Below, in pieces: positions 1-5,389 of a DNA stretch of 16,034 nucleotides. The DNA lies in assembly GCA_910589655.1 (NCBI GenBank), contig CAJUTJ010000014.1, forward strand, positions 1 to 16,034, read 5' to 3'. This DNA comes from an uncultured Acetatifactor sp. Lineage in GTDB: Bacteria; Bacillota; Clostridia; Lachnospirales; Lachnospiraceae. The notes beneath the pieces are model-generated. The model had not been told where the DNA came from. It did no database searches and saw nothing but the letters and a program-made list of their open reading frames with translations. Made by a program: the position numbers and the translations under genes. How positions within the stretch are numbered: position 1 is the first letter of the stretch; every line of letters starts with the position of its first letter.

Positions 1-121
1 CCCTATGTTTCGCTGGTCTAAATTTCCGCCTGACTGCGTTGGCTTCACTCGACGATGCCACCGCATCGACTCGTTCAGCCGCCTTGCAGACTGAAAATTT
101 ATCCTGCGCCAAACATACGGG
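1..121. repeat. Long imperfect palindromic element with inverted ends
   Basis: The left arm (1-26) and the reverse complement of the right arm (94-121) share TATGTTT, CGC, GG and TAAATTT blocks in the same order, so the element has imperfect terminal inverted repeats. At its centre is a perfect 6-bp stem (CGATGC at 53-58 with GCATCG at 63-68) around the loop CACC. There is no coding frame of note. It resembles a small non-coding mobile or REP-like intergenic element. The family is not identified, and the element may continue left of the window. Confidence 0.6.
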
Positions 122-169
122 CAATTAGGGCGGATTACACTAGTGCTAATGCTCACAGCAGAGGCTGTT

Positions 170-290
170 TCGTAAAGAACTCCTAAGTCTCACACCGAAA
201 AATGCCTGAAAACACGGCATTTCTCATCCGGATTTGAGTCGCAGCAAAGCTGTGGCATGGAGGTTAGTGTTTTACTCCCGTTTCAGAAGC
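170..290. repeat. Dispersed hairpin repeat, copy 1
   Basis: A 7-bp stem (AAATGCC at 200-206 with GGCATTT at 216-222) is followed by TCATC, a GATTTGAG block and GGCA near 254. The same ordered blocks (CTAAGTCTC, then AAAAAYGCC, then ATTTYTCATC, then GATTTGAG) recur around 1480-1560, so this is one copy of a diverged intergenic repeat. It lies just upstream of the thg1 remnant. I see no clear promoter for that gene in 121-340, only a GAGGGGG ribosome binding site at 328-334. Confidence 0.5.
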
Positions 291-340
291 ATTACATATA
301 GTCAATAGTTTGGGAAGGTTCCTGCCTGAGGGGGATATGG

Positions 341-1025
341 ATGAATTTTGAAGAACTAGACGGTAAAATGAGCATATATGAGCAGTCCATAGATCAGTGT
401 ATCCTGCCGGATATGTATATGATTGCGCGGCTGGACGGAAGGGGTTTTACCAGACTCACAAAGGAAATCTGTAAATTCGAAGCGCCTTTTGACGAAAAAT
501 TCCGGGATATGATGGTTGAGACGGTGAAGTCCTTGATGGAATGCGGTTTCCGGATAATTTACGGATTTACGGAAAGTGATGAAATTTCGCTGCTGTTTCA
601 TCCGGAGGAAAAATGTTCGGAAGAAAAGTGCGCAAATATAATTCCGTTCTGGCCGGTCAGGCCAGTGCCGCATTTTCCATGCAGCTGGGGCATATGGCGG
701 TATTTGACTGTAGAATGGTTCCGATTCCGTCCCTTGAGAGAGCGCAGGACTATTTTCTTTGGCGGCAGGAGGATGCCCACAGAAACGCATTGAATGCCCA
801 TTGCTATTGGATGCTTAGGAAGGAAGGCGTTTCTGTCTAAGAAGCTACCAAGGCTTTGGAAGGCCAATCGGTGGCTTTTAAAAACGAACTCCTTTTTTCA
901 AGGGGAATCAACTTTAACGAATTGCCCCATTGGCAGAAGAGGGGAATCGGTATTGCATGGGAAAATATTGATGTAAAAGGATTTAACCCCATGACGGAAA
1001 AAGAAGCAGTGACGAAGATGAGAAC
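341..1025 (+). pseudogene. Broken tRNA(His) guanylyltransferase-like gene (Thg1 family)
   Basis: The family adds a guanosine to the 5' end of tRNA(His) or repairs tRNA 5' ends by 3'-to-5' polymerisation. The metal-binding signatures are visible in the first frame: RLDGR at residues 30-34 and TESDEIS at about 78-84. The start ATG at 341 has GAGGGGG just upstream. The frame breaks in a five-A run at 609-613: one missing A moves the expected continuation (FGRKVRKYNS, then DYFLWRQEDAHRN) to the frame beginning at 613. That frame meets a TAA at 838-840 and resumes in the same frame with EATKALEGQSVAFKNELLF up to a GFNP motif near 325 nt before the VanZ start. The last family-like residues are near 1018; beyond that the sequence is unrelated and overlaps the convergent VanZ gene. 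A frameshift, a stop and a lost 3' end make this a pseudogene. Recoding or sequencing error could explain one lesion but hardly all three. Confidence 0.88.
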
Positions 1026-1359
1026 ACAGCGGCAGCATGGACAGGGCGCCGCAAAGCATTGCACCGGAGAGCACAGCCCATAGAATTCCTGCAATATGCG
1101 TTTTGGATTTTGCCATTCTATACTTTACATACATGCCCAAGGGTATAAACCAGATAATATTCCCCACAACCAGATAGACTACACGGCTCCAATTGTGCCT
1201 CTGGATCAGCGGAATATATTCTTCAAAAAGTTTTAAGTTTATGACACCGTTTTCGCATAGGCCATGGGAGCCGAAGCTGCTGCGGAATACGGTAATCCTG
1301 AAAAGCACACATAAATAGCATATAAACAATATATGTGGCAGCCGCCGTTTCTTTTGCAT
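1020..1359 (-). pseudogene. Truncated VanZ-like membrane protein gene
   Basis: Reading leftwards from the ATG at 1359-1357, with AGGAGTG (1371-1365) six bases upstream, the protein begins with a hydrophobic segment (about residues 7-25). It continues with VanZ-type features: INLKLFEEYIPL near 40-51, VVGNIIWFIPLGMYV near 64-78, and a second hydrophobic stretch AGILWAVLSGAMLCGALSM near 90-108. VanZ-like proteins are small multi-pass membrane proteins; the founding member gives low-level teicoplanin resistance, but most have no known role. The expected C-terminal part, with the conserved acidic D-x-D-D region and last helix, is missing. After about residue 112 the open frame (to 898) is simply the antisense of the thg1 remnant. 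The gene therefore ends at the same junction as thg1. I infer a non-functional remnant, although a chimeric 153-residue protein could still be made. Confidence 0.7.
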
Positions 1360-1394
1360 GATTACACTCCTATAGGTTGGCGTGAAAAGTATTT

Positions 1395-1600
1395 CTAAGG
1401 AAACGCTGATTAGAGCGTTTCCCTAATTGTCTTCGGAAATTTTCGCTCGAAGCAAGGGCTGCTTTGCGGAGAGGCACTAAGTCTCCAAGCTGCTAAAGCA
1501 GTTAGAAAAACGCCAAAAACAGACATTTTTCATCATGATTTGAGATTCCGCTGAGCGGAATTGCGGCACGTCGCCGGGAGTTTTTCAAATGCGCTCTATC
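1395..1600. repeat. Dispersed hairpin repeat, copy 2
   Basis: It opens with a perfect 9-bp stem (GGAAACGCT at 1399-1407, AGCGTTTCC at 1414-1422, loop GATTAG). A CTGCTAAAGCAG hairpin near 1491-1502 is followed by GTTAGAA, a string also found at 9295-9301. The AACGCC, ACATTTTTCATC and GATTTGAG blocks follow, as in copy 1, then a CCGCTGAGCGG mini-hairpin. It lies upstream of, and divergent from, the VanZ remnant. No coding frame is supported here. Confidence 0.55.
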
Positions 1601-1805
1601 ATATCTTTTTAATGAATTCCTGAATCAATCAAGTAAACTTATATCGGATAATATTTTATGGTCTGAGCATAGCATAGCGGAAGTGTATTGTCAAATTCCA
1701 TTAACATACATTTGGCTGACCGGTGTTTTCACACTGGTTTTGCGTGGCACACTCAAGAAATAAATGTGAAACCGCAGCACTTTCGGCCAAGAAATTTATT
1801 TTCCC
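1601..1805. other. AT-rich intergenic stretch, nothing recognised
   Basis: I see no gene, operator or strong hairpin here. The only ORF crossing it (minus strand, 1701-1946) has no ribosome binding site and a composition unlike the neighbouring genes. Confidence 0.4.
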
Positions 1806-2048
1806 ATGCCATATACTATGATAAAGGTAGAAAGGGTGAATAGGCGGAATAGGGAATATGAGTGCTTTTTTCCGGCATTTGATGCGGTTTGCGCTAAGAT
1901 GTCCGCGGCAATCCGGCTGACCGAGAAGGGAAACCATACAGTCCAAACGCCGGGTAAAACGGACAGTGCAGAAATGATAAAGGTATTTCGGGAAGTATAC
2001 GATGAGCTGTCGGTGCAGAGCCGGGAGTTGGGCATGTATTTTTTATGA
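1806..2048 (+). CDS. Doubtful small hypothetical protein (80 codons)
   Basis: The frame gives a charged, soluble 80-residue product whose last third (EMIKVFREVYDELSVQSREL) looks like a plausible amphipathic helix. That is the main reason to keep it. No convincing Shine-Dalgarno precedes the ATG at 1806 or the second ATG at 1818, and the stop is followed directly by non-coding DNA before the CIRCE promoter. I do not recognise a family. It may be the 3' remnant of a decayed gene, in keeping with the broken genes to its left, or a chance ORF. Confidence 0.25.
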   Translation: MPYTMIKVERVNRRNREYECFFPAFDAVCAKMSAAIRLTEKGNHTVQTPGKTDSAEMIKVFREVYDELSVQSRELGMYFL

Positions 2049-2151
2049 TGATGCGGTGGGCTGAATGGGCGCATAAAACAGGAATATTGATGGTCTGATT
2101 GGGCATTATAAATATAAAGGAAGTGTAAACTTATAAAGAAACCATTAATTG

Positions 2152-2193
2152 TTAGCACTCGCTATTGACGAGTGCTAACAGAAGTGTTATAAC
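2152..2193 (+). promoter_or_regulatory. CIRCE operator embedded in a sigma-A promoter for hsp20
   Basis: TTAGCACTC (2152-2160), nine bases, then GAGTGCTAA (2170-2178) is an exact match to the CIRCE inverted repeat bound by the heat-shock repressor HrcA. A sigma-A promoter overlaps it: TTGACG at 2165-2170, a 17-base spacer, and TATAAC at 2188-2193. The -35 box lies inside the operator, so HrcA binding would block RNA polymerase directly. The nearest downstream gene is hsp20, about 370 bases away. HrcA/CIRCE most often controls groESL and dnaK operons, so direct control of a small heat-shock gene is less usual. Confidence 0.93.
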
Positions 2194-2273
2194 GTACTCA
2201 TAAGGAAGAAAACTTCCGAAACCTATTAACCAAAACGGCGAAAACCGCAGCTATTAAATAGTCCCTAATCTGT

Positions 2274-2567
2274 ATGAGCCGGAACCGGGAACAACGGCCC
2301 CGAAGCGGAATCGACGAACCAAACCGGGAACAACGATCCCGAAGCGGAATCGACGAACTAAACCGGGAACAACGGCTCCGAAGCGGAATCGACGAACCAA
2401 AACGGGAACAACGGCTCCGAAGCGGAATCGACGAACCAAACCGGGAACAACGGCCCCGAAGCGGAATCGACGAACCAAACCGGGAACAACGGCTCCGAAG
2501 CGGAGTCAAAGTACCGAAACCGGAAGCATACGGAAGTAAAGGGGACAAAAGCAGAATGGAGGAATGA
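2274..2567 (+). CDS. Possible leader ORF of 13-residue repeats
   Basis: The frame from ATG 2274 encodes 97 residues made almost wholly of six 13-residue units of the type NREQRxRSGIDEP, followed by a Lys/Glu-rich tail. It is very basic and has no hydrophobic segment. Its stop (TGA, 2565-2567) overlaps the end of the hsp20 Shine-Dalgarno region and lies 3 nt before the hsp20 ATG, a layout that would allow translational coupling. Against it being a gene, ATG 2274 has no ribosome binding site. The 39-bp period also keeps other frames on both strands open, so openness alone means little. It may be only a by-product of the DNA repeat. Confidence 0.25.
   Translation: MSRNREQRPRSGIDEPNREQRSRSGIDELNREQRLRSGIDEPKREQRLRSGIDEPNREQRPRSGIDEPNREQRLRSGVKVPKPEAYGSKGDKSRMEE
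2286..2519. repeat. Six tandem 39-bp repeats in the hsp20 leader
   Basis: Six head-to-tail units begin at 2286, 2325, 2364, 2403, 2442 and 2481, exactly 39 bp apart. The unit starts CGGGAACAAC and contains CCGAAGCGGAATCGAC. Units differ mainly at a few bases (GGCCCC, GATCCC or GGCTCC at the same place), and the sixth has a diverged 3' half. Each unit carries a very short CCG-AAG-CGG stem. There are no spacers, so it is not a CRISPR. It sits wholly in the transcribed leader between the CIRCE promoter and hsp20. Confidence 0.92.
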
Positions 2568-2570
2568 CAT

Positions 2571-3008
2571 ATGTTAATGCCCAGTATTTTTGGAGAAAAT
2601 TTGCTTGATGATTTCTTTGGCGATTTAAATGGGGCGGCAAGGAACCAGATGAGATATGCCGCACCGTCCAGCAGTCTTATGAAGACCGATATCAAGGAGA
2701 CGGAAAATGATTATGAAATCAACATCGATCTCCCCGGCTTCAAAAAAGAAGACGTTCAGGCGGAGCTTAAGGACGGTTATCTTGTCATTACTGCTAAGAA
2801 CGAAAGCAGCATGGAGGATACAAGCAGCAAGGAATATATCAGAAGGGAAAGATTCTACGGAACCTGCAGCAGAAGCTTTTATGTGGGGAAGGATGTCCAG
2901 CAGGAGGATATTTCGGCCAAGTTCGAGAACGGAGTGCTGATCATGAATGTACCCAAGCATGTGGAAAAACCTGTGGAGGAGAAGAAATATATTGCCATTA
3001 CAGGCTGA
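2571..3008 (+). CDS. Small heat-shock protein, Hsp20 / alpha-crystallin family
   Basis: An ATP-independent cytoplasmic holdase that binds unfolding proteins as oligomers. The 145-residue product has a short N-terminal arm (about 1-35, MLMPSIFGENLLDDFF), then an alpha-crystallin domain from about 37 to 130. The signatures seen are DLPGFKKEDVQ (near 54-64), LVITA (near 71-75) and FENGVLIMNVPK (near 119-130). The C-terminal IAI near 141-143 is the I-x-I motif that packs into neighbouring subunits. GGAGG at 2558-2562 lies eight bases before the ATG. It is transcribed alone: a CIRCE/sigma-A promoter lies upstream and a 16-bp-stem terminator downstream, which points to HrcA-controlled heat induction. 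The length is typical of the family. Confidence 0.95.
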   Translation: MLMPSIFGENLLDDFFGDLNGAARNQMRYAAPSSSLMKTDIKETENDYEINIDLPGFKKEDVQAELKDGYLVITAKNESSMEDTSSKEYIRRERFYGTCSRSFYVGKDVQQEDISAKFENGVLIMNVPKHVEKPVEEKKYIAITG

Positions 3009-3051
3009 CAGAGGGTAGAGGTAACCGTTCAGACAGCCCCTCCCGCGAAGT

Positions 3052-3077
3052 CAAAATCGCGTCCCTATGCGATTTTG
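3052..3077. other. Hairpin downstream of hsp20
   Basis: CAAAATCGC (3052-3060) pairs perfectly with GCGATTTTG (3069-3077) around an 8-base loop. There is no U-tract, so it is more likely an mRNA 3' stabilising hairpin or a small repeat than the main terminator, which follows at 3141. Confidence 0.6.
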
Positions 3078-3140
3078 CGAGATATGCGGGCAGAGGCAGA
3101 TGGCCGTGGAACCGGCTTGCCAAAAAGTAGCACGGAAGTT

Positions 3141-3183
3141 ATAATAAAAGCGAAACGCAGTTCTTGTGTTTCGCTTTTATTAT
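3141..3183. terminator. Strong, probably bidirectional terminator after hsp20
   Basis: A perfect 16-bp stem pairs 3141-3156 with 3168-3183 around an 11-base loop. The right arm ends CGCTTTTATTAT, giving a T-rich tail read rightwards, and the left arm gives the mirror image on the other strand. It ends the hsp20 transcript and insulates the GH43 gene. Confidence 0.85.
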
Positions 3184-3396
3184 GCACACGGACGCCAAGA
3201 GGAAGATTGTCGGAAGAAGCAGACGGATGCCCGGCGTTGCGAGTAGTGGAAGAGGGCTCTTTCCTGCTCGATTGCACAGCCCCATGCAGTGGAATATGCC
3301 GTTGCTGCGGCGCATGGGGGGCGCCTGATGGAAATCCAGACAAGTAATTAAGCGGAATATAGATGCGGAAGTACACAAAGAAAGGTGAAAGGGCAA
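3184..3396 (+). other. Structured intergenic region ahead of the GH43 gene
   Basis: CCCCATGC (3280-3287) pairs perfectly with GCATGGGG (3312-3319). Nested inside, GCCG (3298-3301) pairs with CGGC (3308-3311). A weaker GGAAGAG/CTCTTTCC pairing lies just upstream (about 3248-3264). I found no convincing promoter and no match to a riboswitch I know. A 90-codon frame from 3075 to 3347 runs through the terminator and is not credible. Confidence 0.4.
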
Positions 3397-4365
3397 ATGG
3401 CAGAACAATTGAAAGGACAGAGAACAGATTCGGAAAAAAATGGGGTATGGATAGCCCATAGGGCAGACCCTTACGTATACAGGCACACGGACGGAACTTA
3501 CTATTTTACCGCCACAGTTCCTGCCTATGACTGCATTATCCTTCGCAAGGCCGGGTCTCTGGAGGATTTAAGCGGCGCGGAGGAAACGGTGATCTGGGAA
3601 AAACACGGGACGGGTCCCATGGGCGCTCATGTCTGGGCTCCGGAGCTGCATTACCTTCAAGGAAAATGGTATCTGTACTTTGCCGCCGGGGACGCGGAAG
3701 ATAAATGGCGGATCCGCCCCTATGTGCTGGAATGTCAGGGGCAGGATCCCGTAAGGGACGGCTGGACGGAAAAAGGAATGCTGCAATGCGCGGAGGAGGA
3801 TGAATTTTCTTTCCGGTCATTTTCCTTGGATGTCACCATATTCGAACACAGGGGGCAGTATTATTGTGTGTGGGCCGAAAAAATCGGTGTGGGCAAAATG
3901 ATTTCAAATTTGTATATTGCCCGCATGGAATCTCCCGTAAAGCTGGCCACCGTGCAGGTGCTTTTAACCACTCCCGACTACGACTGGGAGAGGAGAGGAT
4001 TTTGGGTGAACGAGGGGCCTGCGGTGTTGAAGCATAACGGAAAGGTTTACCTGACCTATTCTGCCAGCGACACAGGTGCAAATTATTGTATGGGTATGCT
4101 TACTCTGAACGGAAAGGGAGATCCTTTGGATCCGCGCAGCTGGGAAAAAAATCCTGTTCCGGTACTGAAAACGGACGAAAAAAAGGGAATTTACGGACCG
4201 GGCCACAACTCTTTTTCCGTGGATGACGAGGGCAATGCGGTAGTTATTTTCCATGCCCGCACCGAAAAAGAAATTGTGGGCGATCCTCTCGATGACCCGA
4301 ACCGGCATGCTATGTACCGCAAAGTCCTCTGGAAGAAAAACGGAGAACCGTCTTTTCGTGTTTGA
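3397..4365 (+). CDS. Glycoside hydrolase family 43, probable alpha-L-arabinofuranosidase or beta-xylosidase
   Basis: GH43 enzymes are inverting glycosidases with a five-bladed beta-propeller that release arabinose or xylose from hemicellulose side chains. The 322-residue product fits a single catalytic domain with no carbohydrate-binding module. The general-base Asp is in RADPYVYRHTDGTYYF near the N-terminus. A second Asp is in SFSLDVTIF, and the general-acid Glu is in FWVNEGPAV. Further propeller motifs are HVWAPELHY and IYGPGHNSF. No signal peptide is seen, so it probably acts in the cytoplasm on imported oligosaccharides. I chose ATG 3397 because AAAGGTG (3381-3387) is well placed for it; a GTG four codons upstream (3385) is the alternative. 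There is no transporter or sugar regulator beside it, so it seems to be a single gene. Substrate cannot be decided from sequence. Confidence 0.88.
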   Translation: MAEQLKGQRTDSEKNGVWIAHRADPYVYRHTDGTYYFTATVPAYDCIILRKAGSLEDLSGAEETVIWEKHGTGPMGAHVWAPELHYLQGKWYLYFAAGDAEDKWRIRPYVLECQGQDPVRDGWTEKGMLQCAEEDEFSFRSFSLDVTIFEHRGQYYCVWAEKIGVGKMISNLYIARMESPVKLATVQVLLTTPDYDWERRGFWVNEGPAVLKHNGKVYLTYSASDTGANYCMGMLTLNGKGDPLDPRSWEKNPVPVLKTDEKKGIYGPGHNSFSVDDEGNAVVIFHARTEKEIVGDPLDDPNRHAMYRKVLWKKNGEPSFRV

Positions 4366-4387
4366 GAAAAAATATTAAGGATTTTGC

Positions 4388-4414
4388 TAAAGTATTCGTC
4401 CATTCTGTCGATAA
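4388..4414 (+). promoter_or_regulatory. Sigma-28 (FliA/SigD) type promoter for the flgM operon
   Basis: TAAA (4388-4391), exactly 15 bases, then GTCGATAA (4407-4414) matches the Firmicute flagellar consensus TAAA-N15-GCCGATAT at most positions. It lies about 150 bases upstream of the flgM start and is the only such site between the GH43 gene and flgM. This places the hook-filament junction genes in the late, FlgM-gated class, with flgM feeding back on its own promoter. Confidence 0.83.
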
Positions 4415-4445
4415 ATAATACATGAAAGTTACTGCTCATTTTATT

Positions 4446-4477
4446 CCCCGGCAATGAGGAAACTGGAAGCGGCGGGG
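4446..4477 (+). other. Possible GGA-loop hairpin in the flgM leader
   Basis: CCCCG (4446-4450) can pair with CGGGG (4473-4477), leaving a purine-rich loop with GGA at 4458-4460 and 4465-4467. More GGA triplets follow at 4534, 4545, 4549 and 4552, in and near the Shine-Dalgarno. CsrA binds such GGA motifs, but the stem is short and the loop large, so any role is a guess. Confidence 0.3.
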
Positions 4478-4560
4478 TCTTTGCTTAACGGTACAAAGCT
4501 GTGTGAGTGGTAATTATCAAATTTCAATAAGCAGGAGACTTGCAGGAAGGAGGAGTTCAT

Positions 4561-4839
4561 ATGCGTATTGAAGCGTATACTCAAGTACAGCAGATATACA
4601 AGCCGAAGCAGTCTGCGAAGAATCAGCAGGCAGGTGCGGCATCCCATACTTCTGATCAGTTACAGCTCAGCACGGCGGGCAGAGATCTTCAGACAGTAAA
4701 GTCTGCGGTAGCTGCTGCTCCCGACGTAAGGGCGGACTTGGTGGCGGACATTAAGGCAAAGGTCAGCAACGGAACTTATCAGGTGGAAACTTCGGCATTT
4801 GCCGAGAAACTTTTATCAAAAATCAATGAAATGAGGTAG
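4561..4839 (+). CDS. flgM: Anti-sigma-28 factor FlgM
   Basis: FlgM binds and holds the flagellar sigma factor inactive until the hook-basal body is complete, then is exported. The 92-residue product begins MRIEAYTQVQQIYKP and has a disordered, Gln/Ala-rich N-terminal half. The conserved C-terminal sigma-binding region (about 50-90) follows, with the typical pattern RADLVADIKAKVSNGTYQV and a final helix AFAEKLLSKI. GGAAGGAGG (4545-4553) sets the ATG at 4561; an upstream TTG (4540) in the same frame is not needed. It is the first gene behind the sigma-28-type promoter and is followed 8 bases later by flgN. Size and position match flgM of other Clostridia. Confidence 0.92.
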   Translation: MRIEAYTQVQQIYKPKQSAKNQQAGAASHTSDQLQLSTAGRDLQTVKSAVAAAPDVRADLVADIKAKVSNGTYQVETSAFAEKLLSKINEMR

Positions 4840-4847
4840 GAAGTCCC

Positions 4848-5366
4848 GTGGCTAGCTTAATGGAAACCCTGATTGATGTGTTAGATCGGGAATGTACGGA
4901 ATATGAGGGACTTCTGGCTCTTTCCCAGAAAAAAACGCCGATTATTGCAAGCGGCAGCTTGGAAGATTTACAAAAAATCACGGATGATGAACAGAATGTG
5001 GTAATTCGTATCAATCACTTGGAAAAACAGCGGGTGGAGGCTACGAAGGATATCGCCAATGTGTTGAACAGGGATGTTGACAGTTTAAAGCTTTCCAATC
5101 TCATCGAGATGCTGGCAGGCAGGCCGATAGAACAGGGACAGCTGAAGACAGCTCATGACAGGCTGCAGGAAATTGTCCGTAACCTGCAACGCGTTAATGA
5201 ACAAAATAAAGAATTGCTTACGAATGCATTGGAAATGGTGGAGTTTGAGATGAATCTGCTCCAAGCCATGAAAGCGGCGCCTGAGACAGCCAATTATAAC
5301 AGGGGCGCGTACACTGCGGGAAACACTATGGGAGTACCCAACAGTGGTTTTGATGCGAAGCAATAA
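4848..5366 (+). CDS. flgN: Flagellar export chaperone FlgN
   Basis: FlgN keeps the hook-filament junction proteins FlgK and FlgL unfolded and delivers them to the flagellar type III export gate. The 172-residue product is largely helical. The N-terminal helix SLMETLIDVLDRECTEYEGLL and the heptad-rich middle with LQKITDDEQNVVIRINHLEKQR (about 43-64) are typical of the family. The C-terminal 25 residues are Gly/Asn-rich and probably flexible. The start is GTG 4848, with AGGAAG at 4838-4843 partly overlapping the flgM stop; an ATG four codons later (4860) has no better site. The client gene flgK follows 23 bases downstream, as expected for this chaperone. Confidence 0.87.
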   Translation: MASLMETLIDVLDRECTEYEGLLALSQKKTPIIASGSLEDLQKITDDEQNVVIRINHLEKQRVEATKDIANVLNRDVDSLKLSNLIEMLAGRPIEQGQLKTAHDRLQEIVRNLQRVNEQNKELLTNALEMVEFEMNLLQAMKAAPETANYNRGAYTAGNTMGVPNSGFDAKQ

Positions 5367-5389
5367 TATATATTTTTGAGGTGATTGAT

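Noticed and set aside
605..640. Programmed frameshift in thg1
   Set aside because: A slippery A-run is present, but the downstream in-frame TAA and lost 3' end make decay the simpler explanation.
898..1023. Genuine C-terminus of the VanZ-like protein
   Set aside because: This stretch is exactly antisense to conserved Thg1 residues (the FKNELLF to GFNP region), so it is read-through after a deletion and not VanZ sequence.
2286..2519. CRISPR-like array of direct repeats
   Set aside because: The 39-bp units are directly contiguous with no spacers, and no cas genes are nearby. It is a minisatellite.
2198..2695. Minus-strand ORF of 165 codons with repeated RFGSSIPLR-type units
   Set aside because: It is the complement of the 39-bp repeats; the 13-codon period leaves other frames open as well. 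It also runs antisense into hsp20.
3075..3347. Plus-strand ORF of 90 codons between hsp20 and GH43
   Set aside because: It passes through the strong terminator hairpin, has no ribosome binding site and has no protein-like pattern.
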